A stretch of DNA of 47,394 nt, from positions 1 to 47,394 of the forward strand of contig PLZB01000097.1 of assembly GCA_003151955.1 (NCBI GenBank), given 5' to 3'. Position numbers and translations under genes: made by a program. Position 1 is the stretch's first letter. Each line of letters opens with the position of its first letter. This document shows positions 33,801 to 41,292 of this stretch, piece by piece. Origin of the DNA: Acidimicrobiaceae bacterium (GTDB lineage: Bacteria > Actinomycetota > Acidimicrobiia > Acidimicrobiales > UBA8190). The notes under the pieces are model-generated. The model saw only the letters and a list, made by a program, of their open reading frames with translations. It ran no database searches and had not been told where the DNA came from.

Positions 33801-35394
33801 CGGCAACGGGAACGGCCACCAATATCCCGAGGAGGAGGCGGCCGGTCCGGAGGTCCCGGTCCGGGCCCTGCGGTTCGTGCCCCGGCTCATCGAGCTGGGC
33901 CCGGTCGGGGAGGCCGGACCGGGTGTCTTCGCCGGTCGGTCGATCGTCCTGACCGAGGACGGCCGGGGGATCGCCGCCGCCCTGGGAGCCGAGCTGGGTC
34001 GGCTGGGGGCCGCCGTCCGGGTGGTGGCCGCCGGGGAGCCGGTGGGGTCGGCCGAGGTGCTGGTCCACCTGGGGGCCCTGGCCCCGGGGTCGGAAGAGGG
34101 TGCATTGGGGCTGTTGGAGCGGGCCCAGGAGGCGATCGGGGCGGGGGCCAAGGCTGTCCTGGCCGTCACCGGGGAGGGGGGCCGGTTCGCCATGGACGGG
34201 GCCGGGGACCCCGAGGAGCCGTTGCTCCGTTTCGGGGGGATGCGGGGGGTCCTGAAGACGGTGGGCCGGGAGATGCCGGAGGTGGCCGTCCGGCTCGTCG
34301 ACCTCGAGGGGTCGGTCGGCGCGGGGGAGGCGGGGGGCTTCCTGGTCGGGGAGCTGGGGGAGATCCTCTCGGGGGAGGGGCCGGAGATCGACGAGGTGGG
34401 CCGGTTCGCCGGGGGGCGGGTCACGGTGGCCATCACCGAGGCGGAGCTCCCGGAGGGATCGGGCCGGAAGGGTCCGGCCCTCGATTCGGAGTCGGTGGTC
34501 CTGGTGACGGGAGGGGCCCGGGGGGTCACGGCCCGTGTCACGGAGGCGCTGGCCCGGGACTACGGCTGTCGGCTGGTGCTGGTGGGTCGGACGGCGGTGC
34601 CGGAGGGGGAGGAAGCGGCGGAGACCGCCGCCGCCGGTGACGCCCTGGCTCTGCGGGGTGTCCTGGCCCGGGCCCGGTTCGGGGCGCCGGCGGCCATCGA
34701 GGCCGAGGTCCGGCGGATCCTGGCCGGCCGGGAGGTGGTAGCCACGGTGGGCCGGCTCCGGGGGTTGGGGGCGAGGGTCGACTACCGGGCCTGCGACGTC
34801 CGGGAGGGGGCCGCCCTGAGCGCCCTCGTCGGGGAGGTCTACGCCGGCTACGGCCGGCTCGACGGGGTCGTCCACGGGGCGGGGATCCTCGAGGACGGGC
34901 GGTTCCTGGAGAAGACGGCGGAGTCCTTCCGGCGGGTCTTCGAGACGAAGGTGAACGGGGCGGTGGCCCTGGGGGGGGCCCTCCGGGGGGACGTCGGGTT
35001 CGTCGTCCTCTTCGGGAGCGTCTCGGGGATCTTCGGGAACCGGGGCCAGGTCGACTACGCCGCCGCCAACGACAGCCTGGCCGCCCTGGGCCGGCGGCTC
35101 GACCGGAGGCTTCCCGGTCGGGTGGTGGTCGTCGACTGGGGTCCCTGGGGCGGGGGGGGGATGGTCTCGCCGCAGCTGGAGCGGGAGTTCCTCCGGCGGG
35201 GGGTCGGGCTCCTCGACCCCGAGGACGCCGTCGGACGACTCCTGGCCGAGCTGGGCGAGGAGGGGGGTGCCGCCGGGGATCCCGAGGTGATCGTCATGCG
35301 GTCCCGGCCGGAGCAGTTCGGGGTGCCCACGGGGGAGGTGGCACTGGCGGGGATCGTCGGCCCGCCGGGGACCACCGGTGTCGAGGACGGCTGA
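27874..35394 (+). CDS. PUFA-synthase-like megasynthase: ER-ER-KS-AT-ACP-ACP-KR
   Basis: Protein of 2506 residues. Order: two NMO/FabK-like flavin TIM-barrel modules, 1-290 (EGGGRIGDETAF near 131; GGIGRHTAAA) and 290-650 (ECGGHVGPRSSF with H441; FAGGIHDGRSAAM), matching the PfaD type of enoylreductase; KS 665-1095 with C856 (DAACASS), H991 and H1031; AT 1240-1550 with S1337 (GHSYGE) and H1441 (CAFHSPLV); ACP1 with S1768 and ACP2 with S1878 (both LSIDSIKR, the PUFA-synthase type of ACP motif); an Asn/Gly/Lys/His linker at 1960-1983; KR 1985-2470 with VTGGARGV and active-site Y2395 (YAAAND). All catalytic residues look intact. It lacks DH, which the next gene supplies. ATG 27874 is preceded by GTG 27871; AGAGGGG upstream. 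Product is inferred to be a reduced long-chain acyl or polyene chain. Confidence 0.88.
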   Translation: MGWQDPRDLVIGVSPFERPDPALVLAVLRAGGLGVLDLGRDREAALGALSAVAGKAPSFFGVRLAAGCPVTPADLGGAMVDTVLLAGTDRLGEIPGWASGDRRVLAEVTSLPEALAAVEAGASALVARGSEGGGRIGDETAFVLLQRLVDRLEVPIWLAGGIGRHTAAAAIVGGATGVLLDVQLALTRESTLPADILAALRSMDGSETTVLGGHRVYLRPDLESALLPAGSDPGAIAARLGARSLRLDLLPVGQDGAFAGPLAARWPTAGAMVAGLRRQISEHLEGARRTDPLAPETSLARAHGLRYPIAQGPMTRVSDRAAFASEVSAAGGLPFLALALMTGPETRALLEETAALLGDRPWGVGILGFVPPEVRAAQLEVVHDVRPPVALIAGGRPSQAKPLEEAGIDTFLHVPSPGLLDRFVREGARRFVFEGRECGGHVGPRSSFALWELQIETLLASGLAGECSVLFAGGIHDGRSAAMVAALAAPLAEAGAKLGVLMGTAYLFTEEAVSAGAILPGFQAEALSCEETVLLETSPGHATRCADTDFVRAFSAERDRLQSAGADPKALWAELEILNLGRLRIASKGLVRDGGELVEVSEEDQRSQGMFMLGQVAALRGGTTTVAELHEEVSAGSSAALRELARTSQGLAAQVRPAAPAPAKVAIVGMACVYPGAPDAERFWANLVAGTDAVTEVPKERWDPERYYDPAAVTSGAGRRTPSKWGGFLPDIAFDALSFGIPPRSLAAIEPVQLLALQVAAQALADAGYGSGSVREFDRSRVSVVFGAEAGTDLAGAYGFRAMSPQYLGGLPQILDEMLPELTEDSFPGLLTNVIAGRIANRLDLGGVNYTVDAACASSLAAIDAAAKELTAGTSDMVLCGGADLHNGINDYLLFSSVHALSPRGRCASFDAEADGIALGEGVACVVLKRLEDAQRDGDRVYAVVEAIAGASDGRSLGLTAPRPEGQRVALERAYAQARISPADVGLIEAHGTGTTVGDRTELVVLTEMFEAAGADPAGCALGSVKSQIGHTKCAAGLAGIIKAARALYCGVLPPTINLENPNAAYEAATSPFAFNTEARPWASEHRKAGVSAFGFGGTNFHAVLSAPDPEEQAPPAHGLEQWPAELFCFRGADREGAVTILGRLELLLGSLPPSADLLRSASVPSGLLRDLAAAVWAAGSGPVQAALVAADLDDLRVKLSEARQALGSADPSSEAVPAPQRVAPGVFTAGAAGPGGDDHRAPTVAFLFPGQGSQRPNMLADLFVAFPRLHRHLRDGARWAGTMFPPAAFSAEERRAQADAMTDTRVAQPTLGITGLAMAELLGTLGIRPDLAGGHSYGELVALAVAGALEEGDLLEMSAERAEAILSATGDDPGSMAAVAGSAGDVLQALGEQTGVVLANDNSPSQVVISGATAAVDQALARLADAGLTAKRLPVACAFHSPLVAGAGPAFAKRLAERTVGDPRIPVWSNVSAAPYPAGPHAVRSALADQLASPVRFREQIESMYEAGARVFLEAGPGRVLTGLVTRILGDRPHTALAVDPAGKGDLRGFLLTLAELAAAGLPVDAGPLFEGRARPVDLDLPVKAGPAWVVNGQLVRTMDGSVLPGALHPATDHAARGPVALVSSPAAMSAPLGVGVGYTSAGAGAVLPMGGAVPADGREALVAEYLRSVRELIASGREVMLSYLGNPPAAGSALPGYPELLGQIPMAAPVVPVTAAGPVAAPARAVRLSVDGIRQVVLTVVGERTGYPVDMLEPTLDLEADLSIDSIKRLEIVGELAERVGLPGTADGAVDEAVVEQLVAVKTLDGIVAWLDDALSALPAQAPAPGAAGSGPAPAVRLSVEGIRQVVLTVVGDRTGYPVDMLEPTLDLEADLSIDSIKRLEIVGELAERVGLPGTADGAVDEAVVEQLVAVKTLDGIVAWLDDALGDRPGSPDPGPVAAAAPFVSGDHPGGPDRPEGSGNGNGNGHKNGNGHKNGNGNGHQYPEEEAAGPEVPVRALRFVPRLIELGPVGEAGPGVFAGRSIVLTEDGRGIAAALGAELGRLGAAVRVVAAGEPVGSAEVLVHLGALAPGSEEGALGLLERAQEAIGAGAKAVLAVTGEGGRFAMDGAGDPEEPLLRFGGMRGVLKTVGREMPEVAVRLVDLEGSVGAGEAGGFLVGELGEILSGEGPEIDEVGRFAGGRVTVAITEAELPEGSGRKGPALDSESVVLVTGGARGVTARVTEALARDYGCRLVLVGRTAVPEGEEAAETAAAGDALALRGVLARARFGAPAAIEAEVRRILAGREVVATVGRLRGLGARVDYRACDVREGAALSALVGEVYAGYGRLDGVVHGAGILEDGRFLEKTAESFRRVFETKVNGAVALGGALRGDVGFVVLFGSVSGIFGNRGQVDYAAANDSLAALGRRLDRRLPGRVVVVDWGPWGGGGMVSPQLEREFLRRGVGLLDPEDAVGRLLAELGEEGGAAGDPEVIVMRSRPEQFGVPTGEVALAGIVGPPGTTGVEDG
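33051..33654 (+). repeat. Tandem near-identical ACP repeat, 330-base period
   Basis: The 274 bases at 33051-33324 recur at 33381-33654 with three differences that I can see (33057 C/T, 33072 T/G, 33108 G/C), two of them changing Asp/Glu. Each copy encodes one whole ACP with its serine (S1768, S1878). The 56-base spacers between copies are not conserved to the same degree. Near-identity at silent sites indicates recent duplication or ongoing gene conversion. Confidence 0.95.
33751..33822 (+). repeat. Short tandem repeat encoding an Asn-Gly/His-Lys linker
   Basis: Repeating GGNAAC and a 15-base unit with GGTCACAAGAACGGCAAC, in frame within the megasynthase, coding for alternating NG with two HKNGNG copies (residues about 1960-1983). 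It separates the second ACP from the ketoreductase and must be a flexible polar tether. Likely to vary in copy number by slippage. Confidence 0.85.
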
Positions 35395-38300
35395 GCCGGA
35401 GGAGGGGGTCGCCATCGTCGGGATGGCGGCCGTCTTCCCGGGGGCCCCCGACCTGGGGAGCTTCTGGGAGAACATCCTGGACGGAGTCGACGCCATCGGG
35501 GAGGTCCCCCCCAGCCGGTGGGACCCGGTCTACTTCGACCCGGAATCGGCCGGGGTCGACCGGTTCTACTGCCGGCGGGGGGGATTCGTCGACACCCAGG
35601 CGGTGCTCGACCCGGCCGCCCTGGGGGTGGTGCCGGCCACGGTGGAGAGCGCCGAGCCGGATCAGCTCCTGGCCCTGGCCCTGGCGGCCCGGGCCTTGGC
35701 CGACGCCGGGGGGGAGGCGCTGCTCGAGCACCGGGAGACGACAGGGGTCATCGTTGGTCGGGGGGGATATCTGACCCCGGGGCTGGCCCGGCTCGACCAG
35801 CGGGTCCGGACCTCGGAGCAGCTCGTCACGGCGCTGCGGTCCCTCGTCCCGGGTCTCGGGGAGGAGGAGCTGGCGGAGGTGAAGGCGGCCTTCGTGGAGC
35901 GGCTCGGGCCGGAGAGCCCCGGGGGGGCGATCGACCTGGTCCCGAACTTCGCCGCCTCGAGGGTGGCCAACCGGCTCGACCTGGGGGGACCGGCCTATAC
36001 GGTCGACGCCGCCTGTGCGAGCTCCCTGATGGCGGTGGACCAGGCCGTGGGGGAGCTCCGGTCGGGGCGGTGCGACCTGATGATCGCCGGTGGGGTCCAC
36101 CTCTGCCAGGACGTCACCTTCTGGAGCGTCTTCACCCAGCTGGGGGCGCTGAGCCGGGCCGGGGAGATCCGGCCCTTCGACCGGCGGGCCGACGGGCTCC
36201 TCATCGGGGAGGGCGGGGGGATGGTCGTCCTCCAGCGGGTGGCCGACGCCGAGGGGGCGGGCCGGAGGATCTACGCCGTGATCTCGGGGACGGGGGTCTC
36301 GAGCGACGGGAGGTCGGCGAGCCTGATGCGGCCGGCGCCGGCCGGGCAGGGGCGGGCCCTGAGCCGGGCCTGGGCCGCCGCCGGTGGTCCGGAGGGGACG
36401 ATCGGTCCGGCCTCGGTGGGGCTGGTGGAGGCCCACGGGACGGCCACGCCGGCCGGGGACGGCGCCGAGCTGGAGACGATCCGGGGGTTCTTCGGGGACG
36501 GAGGTGGGCGGCTCGTCCTGGGGTCGGTGAAGTCGATGATCGGCCATGCGATGCCGGCGGCGGGGGTGGCGGGGCTGATCAAGGCGGCCCTGGCCGTCCA
36601 CGAGGGGGTCCTCCCCCCGAGCCTCCACTGTGAGGAGCCCCACCCCCTCCTGGAGGGGAGCCGGCTGGCCGTCCTGGGGGAACCGGAGAGCTGGACGACG
36701 GTCTCGGGGCCCCGGGTGGCGGGGGTCAACGCCTTCGGGTTCGGGGGGATCAACGCCCACGTGATCCTCTCCCAGCACGGGGCGGGATCAGGGGAGGGGA
36801 GCCGGCGGGGGGCCCGGTCCCGGAGCCGGGTGGAGCCGACGGAGTCGATCCTTCTCCTGGCGGGGTCGGACCTGGCCGAGCTGGACCGGGCCCTGGCCGG
36901 GGCCCGACCTCCGGGGACGGGGGGGCCGGTGGTCGTCCCCGAGGGGGGGCCGGCCCGGCTGGCCCTCGTGAACCCCACCGAGGAGCGGATCGCCATGGCC
37001 CGGAAGGTGGTGGGCCGGGGGAAGGCCTGGCCGGGCCGGAGGGACCTCTGGGTCAGCCCGGAGGGGGTGGTCCGCCGGGGAGGGAAGGTCGCCTTCGTCT
37101 TCCCGGGGGTGGAGCCGACCTTCGAGCCGAGGGTGGAGGACGTGGCCGAGCACTTCGGGCTCGAGCTCCCGGAGCTGGCCGCCGTTGACGCCTCGGGGGA
37201 GGACCTCGAAGGTCTCGGTCACTCCCTGGTGGCGGTGGCCCGGCTCCTCAACACGGCGGTGACGGCCCTCGGGATCGAGCCGGACGTGGTGGCGGGGCAG
37301 TCCATCGGGGAGTGGTGCGGGATGATCACGACGGGGATGATCCCCCCGGAGGAGGTCGACGGATTCATCGAGTCCCTCCATCCCGGGAGCCTCGTGGTCC
37401 CGGGGGTGGCCTTCGTGGCCCTGGGGTGCCCGGTGGACGTGGCCGAGGGGATGCTCGGGGGGCTGGAGCTGGCCGTCTCCCATGACAACTGCCCCCGGCA
37501 GACGATCGTCTGCGGGCCGGACAACGAGGTCGAGGTCCTCCTGGAGCGGGCCCGGGGGGCCAAGGTCTTCGGGCAGGTCCTCCCCTTCCGGTCGGGGTTC
37601 CACTCCCCGATGTTCGCCGCCTTCCTCGACCCCATCCGGACCGCCCTGGCCCGGCTCCCGCTCCAGCCCCCCTCGGTTCCCCTCTGGTCGGCGACGACCG
37701 TCACCCCCTACCCGGCCGCTCCGGAGGAGGTCCGGGCCCTCGGGCTCGCCCATCTGACCCAGCGGGTCCGGTTCCGGGAGCTGACCCTGGCCCTCCACGA
37801 CGGGGGGGCCCGGCTCTTCGTCCAGGTCGGGGTGGGGGGCCTGGCCGGGATGGTGGAGGACAGCCTGGAGGACCGGGAGGCGGTGGTGGTGGCCTCGAAC
37901 ATCCCGGGCCGGACGGGGATGGCCCAGCTGCTGCGGACGGCGGCGGCCTGCTGGGTCGAAGGGGTCGAAGGGGTCCGGTTCGAGGCCCTGGCCTCGGGGT
38001 CGGGCACCGGGCGGGACCGGGCCCTTCCCCTGGGGACGCCCCTGATCCGGCTCCCCCCCCTGGGGGTCTCCCTCCCGACCCGTCCCGGACCGCTGGCCTC
38101 GCTGGCCGGGGGAGGGGCGGCCGCGGCCGAGCTCGAGGCCCTCCTCGGTGAGGCCAGCGCCACGGGGACGGCCGTGGCGGCCGCCCTGGCCGCCTCCCCG
38201 CCCCGTCCCGCCCCGCTGTCCCCGGGGGTTCCCGCCTCGGCTCCCGTGGTGGCCGAGGTGGCCCGGCCCGGGGAGGAGGCCGCCCAGGAGCGGGTGGCCC

Positions 38301-39799
38301 GGACGGTCGTCCTCTCGGTCGACCGGATCCCGACGCTGGCCGACCACTGCTTCTACCGGCAGCCCCCGGGGTGGCCGATCGAGGCGGACCGGTTCCCGGT
38401 GGTCCCCATGACGGCCCTCATCGAGATGATGGTGGAGGTGGCGGCCGAGCTGGCCCCGGGGATGGTGGCGGTCGAGGTGGGGGAGATCCGGGCCCTCCGG
38501 TGGCTGGCGGTGGCCCCCCCGGTGGAGGTGGAGATCCGGGCCGTGGTCCTGGCCGCCGACAGTGCGACGAGTCAGGTCCGGGTCGTCATCGAGGGCTATG
38601 CCCGGTCGACGGTGACATTCGCCCCGGGCTACCCGGAGGCCCCGGCCCCGGCGGCGCCGCCGCTGCGGAACCCCCGGCGGGCCCCGACGACGGCGGAGCG
38701 GCTCTACGCCGAGCGGTGGATGTTCCACGGTCCGGCCTACCAGGGGGTCAAGTACCTGGGGGAGATCGGTGACGACGGGATCGACGGGGTTCTCGAGGTG
38801 GGGGCGGCCCAGGGGGCCCTTCTCGACAACGCCGGCCAGCTCATGGGGTTCTGGGTCATGGTCGACCAGGAGCGGGACCGGCTCGCCCTCCCGACCTCGA
38901 TCGACCGGATCCGGCTCTTCGGGCCCCAGCCTCCGGTGGGGGCGGAGGTCGACACCCGGGTGAGGATCAGCCGGCTCGACGAGGTCTCGGTCCGGGCCGA
39001 CCACGAGCTCAGCCACGGGGGCCGGATCTGGGTCCGGATCGAGGGGTGGGAGGACCGGCGGTTCGACACCGACGAGCGGGTCTGGCCCGTCTACACCTTC
39101 ACCGAGGACAACACCCTGGCCGAGGAGCAGCCCGGGGGGTGGGTGCTGGCCCGGGAGCGGTGGCGGTCATCGGCGGCCCGGGAGCTGATGATGCGGCGGT
39201 ACCTCTCGGTCGACGAGCGCCAGGAGTACGGGGCGGCCAACCCGAAGGCCCAGCGGCTCTACCTCCTCGGGCGGGTGGCGGCCAAGGACGCCGTCCGGCG
39301 GTGGCTCGAGGACCGGGGGGTGGCCCCGGTCTGGCCCGTCGAGGTGATCGTGGGAAACGAGCCGAGCGGCCGTCCCACCCTGACGCTCACGAGCGTCGAC
39401 GTCCCGGCCGGGGCCGCCCTCCGGGTGTCGATCGCCCACAGCGGCTTCATGGCGGTGGCCATGGTGGGCGACGGGGTCGACGTCGGGATCGATCTCGAGC
39501 AGGTCGAGCCCCGCTCCGAGCGGTTCGCGGCGACGGCCTTCTCCCCCGACGAGCTCGAGCGGCTCCTCGGGGGGCGGCCCCCGTCGGAGCGCGACGAATG
39601 GCTGACGAGGGGGTGGGCGGCCAAGGAGGCGGTGGCGAAGGCGGCCGGGACGGGCCTGGGGGGCCGGCCCAAGGATTTCGTCATCGAATCCCTCGAGGGG
39701 GAGGAGATGGTGGTCAACGGACAGCCCGTCCAGACGGTCGGGCGCGGGGAGGTCGTCGTGGCCTTTACGCTGGAGCGGTCGACAAGGGGGAAGCCATGA
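35378..39799 (+). CDS. Megasynthase: KS-AT-DH-phosphopantetheinyl transferase
   Basis: Protein of 1473 residues. KS 10-460 with complete triad C213 (DAACASS), H353 (EAHGTA) and H390 (GHAMPAAG), so a working condensing domain rather than a chain-length factor; AT about 560-860 with S642 (GQSIGEW) and H742 (GFHSPMF); double-hotdog dehydratase about 970-1290 with H990 (TLADHCFY) and D1150 (LLDNAGQLMG); C-terminal Sfp-type phosphopantetheinyl transferase about 1300-1473 with VGIDLEQVEPR (D1372) and WAAKEAVAKAAG (K1416). No ACP of its own. The GTG at 35378, inside the end of the first megasynthase gene (17-base overlap), is the only start before the KS. The joined PPTase should activate ACP1, ACP2 and the free ACP encoded next. 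Confidence 0.88.
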   Translation: MSRTAEPEEGVAIVGMAAVFPGAPDLGSFWENILDGVDAIGEVPPSRWDPVYFDPESAGVDRFYCRRGGFVDTQAVLDPAALGVVPATVESAEPDQLLALALAARALADAGGEALLEHRETTGVIVGRGGYLTPGLARLDQRVRTSEQLVTALRSLVPGLGEEELAEVKAAFVERLGPESPGGAIDLVPNFAASRVANRLDLGGPAYTVDAACASSLMAVDQAVGELRSGRCDLMIAGGVHLCQDVTFWSVFTQLGALSRAGEIRPFDRRADGLLIGEGGGMVVLQRVADAEGAGRRIYAVISGTGVSSDGRSASLMRPAPAGQGRALSRAWAAAGGPEGTIGPASVGLVEAHGTATPAGDGAELETIRGFFGDGGGRLVLGSVKSMIGHAMPAAGVAGLIKAALAVHEGVLPPSLHCEEPHPLLEGSRLAVLGEPESWTTVSGPRVAGVNAFGFGGINAHVILSQHGAGSGEGSRRGARSRSRVEPTESILLLAGSDLAELDRALAGARPPGTGGPVVVPEGGPARLALVNPTEERIAMARKVVGRGKAWPGRRDLWVSPEGVVRRGGKVAFVFPGVEPTFEPRVEDVAEHFGLELPELAAVDASGEDLEGLGHSLVAVARLLNTAVTALGIEPDVVAGQSIGEWCGMITTGMIPPEEVDGFIESLHPGSLVVPGVAFVALGCPVDVAEGMLGGLELAVSHDNCPRQTIVCGPDNEVEVLLERARGAKVFGQVLPFRSGFHSPMFAAFLDPIRTALARLPLQPPSVPLWSATTVTPYPAAPEEVRALGLAHLTQRVRFRELTLALHDGGARLFVQVGVGGLAGMVEDSLEDREAVVVASNIPGRTGMAQLLRTAAACWVEGVEGVRFEALASGSGTGRDRALPLGTPLIRLPPLGVSLPTRPGPLASLAGGGAAAAELEALLGEASATGTAVAAALAASPPRPAPLSPGVPASAPVVAEVARPGEEAAQERVARTVVLSVDRIPTLADHCFYRQPPGWPIEADRFPVVPMTALIEMMVEVAAELAPGMVAVEVGEIRALRWLAVAPPVEVEIRAVVLAADSATSQVRVVIEGYARSTVTFAPGYPEAPAPAAPPLRNPRRAPTTAERLYAERWMFHGPAYQGVKYLGEIGDDGIDGVLEVGAAQGALLDNAGQLMGFWVMVDQERDRLALPTSIDRIRLFGPQPPVGAEVDTRVRISRLDEVSVRADHELSHGGRIWVRIEGWEDRRFDTDERVWPVYTFTEDNTLAEEQPGGWVLARERWRSSAARELMMRRYLSVDERQEYGAANPKAQRLYLLGRVAAKDAVRRWLEDRGVAPVWPVEVIVGNEPSGRPTLTLTSVDVPAGAALRVSIAHSGFMAVAMVGDGVDVGIDLEQVEPRSERFAATAFSPDELERLLGGRPPSERDEWLTRGWAAKEAVAKAAGTGLGGRPKDFVIESLEGEEMVVNGQPVQTVGRGEVVVAFTLERSTRGKP

Positions 39800-40083
39800 C
39801 GGAGGTCGCTGTGGAGACGGAGGTGCTCGAGGTGGTGGTCGGCCTGGTCACCGACGTGGTGGGGGAGGACTTCCTCTTCGACATCGAGATCGGGATGGAG
39901 ACCTCGTTCTCGACCGACCTGGAGCTCGAGAGCATCGAGTTCGTGGCCCTCTCGGAGAAGCTCCAGGGCCACTACGGGGACCGGGTCGACTTCGTGGGAT
40001 GGATCGGGGAGATGGAGCTCGAGGACATCATGGGTCTGAAGGTGGGGACCCTGGTGGCCTACATCGCCTCCTGCATGGCCTGA
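39796..40083 (+). CDS. Free-standing acyl carrier protein
   Basis: Protein of 95 residues, acidic and helical. The attachment serine is S46 in TDLELESIEFVAL, with ESIEF in place of the usual DSLE. After it, helix LSEKLQGHYGDRVDFVGWI and the closing helix LMGLKVGTLVAYIA-like end complete the four-helix pattern. Start overlaps the stop of the second megasynthase by four bases (ATGA). Its sequence is quite unlike the two ACPs in the first megasynthase, so it probably serves a different step, for example loading, off-loading or presentation to the tailoring enzymes. Confidence 0.85.
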   Translation: MTEVAVETEVLEVVVGLVTDVVGEDFLFDIEIGMETSFSTDLELESIEFVALSEKLQGHYGDRVDFVGWIGEMELEDIMGLKVGTLVAYIASCMA

Positions 40084-40089
40084 CCGGCC

Positions 40090-41292
40090 GTGGCTGCCTT
40101 TCTCTTCGTCGTCCCGCCGCTGACGGGCCATGTCAACCCGACGGTGGCCCTCGGCCGGGAGCTCGAGCGGCGAGGCCACCGGGTGGCCTGGGCCGGCTAC
40201 CGCGCCCAGATCGGGTCCCTCCTCCCCGAGGGGGCCGAGATCCTCCCCATGGGCGGGGAGATCCCCGACGAGATCCTGGAGGCCGCCGCGGCCAAGGCCC
40301 AGGGCCTCCGGGGGATGGCGGCCCTGGAGTTCCTGTGGCGGGACTTCCTCGTCCCGCTGGCCCTGGCCATGGTGCCGGGGGTGGAGGCGGCGGTGGAGAA
40401 GTTCGGCCCCGACTGCCTGGTCGTCGACCAACAGGCCTTCGCCGGGGGGATCGTGGCCCGCCGCCAGGGGCTCCCCTGGGCCACCTCGGCCACCACCTCG
40501 GCCGAGCTGGTCGACCCCTTCGCCGCCCTCCCCAAGGTGGGGGAGTGGGTCCGGGACCAGCTCCGGTCGATGCAGGTGGCGGCGGGGGTCGACCCGGAGC
40601 GGGCCGCCGAGGGGGACCTCCGGTTCTCGGAGCAGCTGGTCCTGGCCTACACCACCGAGGAGCTGGTCGGACCGGCCCTGGGCCTCCCGGCCGGGTCCGG
40701 GCCGGTGGCCATGGTGGGACCCTCGCTCGCCACCCCCGACGACGCGGCGGCACGGCACGGCGACGGGGCCTTCCCCTGGGAGTGGCTCGAGAGCAGGCAG
40801 CCGAAGATCCTTGTCAGCCTGGGCACCGTGAACGGGCCGGTCGGGGCCCGGTTCTACTCGGCCGTGGTCGAGGCGGTGGCGGGGACGGCGGTCCGGGCCG
40901 TCCTGGTGGCCCCTCCGGAGCTGGTGGGGGAGGTTCCGGAGAACGTCCTGGTCCGGTCGTTCGTCCCCCAGCTCGGGGTGCTCGAGCGGGTCGACGCCGT
41001 GGTGTGCCACGGGGGGCACAACACCGTCTGCGAGTCCCTGGCCCAGGGGCTCCCCCTGGTGGTGGCCCCCATCCGGGACGACCAGCCGATCATCGCCGAG
41101 CAGGTGGTGCGATCGGGGGCGGGGATCCGGGTCCGGTTCGGCCGGGTGAACGCCGGGGAGCTCAGGGATGCCATCGGGGCCGTCCTCGGGGATCCCGCCT
41201 TCGTGGCTGGCGCCGGTCGGGTCCAGAGGTCCTTCCGGGCTGCCGGTGGGGCTCCGGGGGCCGCCGACCGGCTCGAGACCCTCCTCGGGTGA
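40090..41292 (+). CDS. MGT-type (GT1) glycosyltransferase
   Basis: Protein of 400 residues like the macrolide/UDP-glycosyltransferase family: opening FVVPPLTGHVNPTVALGREL, DCLVVDQQAFAGGIVAR, KILVSLGTVNGPVG and the donor-binding CHGGHNTVCESLAQGLPLVV (H307, H310), with RDDQPIIAEQVV. These enzymes attach a sugar to a small hydrophobic acceptor. GTG at 40090 begins six bases after the ACP gene stop. Position directly behind the synthase genes suggests that the acyl or polyketide product, or its ACP-released form, is glycosylated. Confidence 0.87.
   Translation: MAAFLFVVPPLTGHVNPTVALGRELERRGHRVAWAGYRAQIGSLLPEGAEILPMGGEIPDEILEAAAAKAQGLRGMAALEFLWRDFLVPLALAMVPGVEAAVEKFGPDCLVVDQQAFAGGIVARRQGLPWATSATTSAELVDPFAALPKVGEWVRDQLRSMQVAAGVDPERAAEGDLRFSEQLVLAYTTEELVGPALGLPAGSGPVAMVGPSLATPDDAAARHGDGAFPWEWLESRQPKILVSLGTVNGPVGARFYSAVVEAVAGTAVRAVLVAPPELVGEVPENVLVRSFVPQLGVLERVDAVVCHGGHNTVCESLAQGLPLVVAPIRDDQPIIAEQVVRSGAGIRVRFGRVNAGELRDAIGAVLGDPAFVAGAGRVQRSFRAAGGAPGAADRLETLLG

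Noticed and set aside
27703..35496. Open reading frame of about 2600 codons on the minus strand, fully antisense to the first megasynthase
   Set aside because: High GC at third positions makes antisense stops rare. The translation is Gly/Pro/Arg/Asp-rich, with no domain pattern, while the + strand frame carries a full set of catalytic motifs.
36788..39016. Minus-strand frame of 742 codons within the second megasynthase
   Set aside because: Antisense to clear KS/AT/DH motifs; composition is His/Pro/Gly/Asp-rich shadow sequence.
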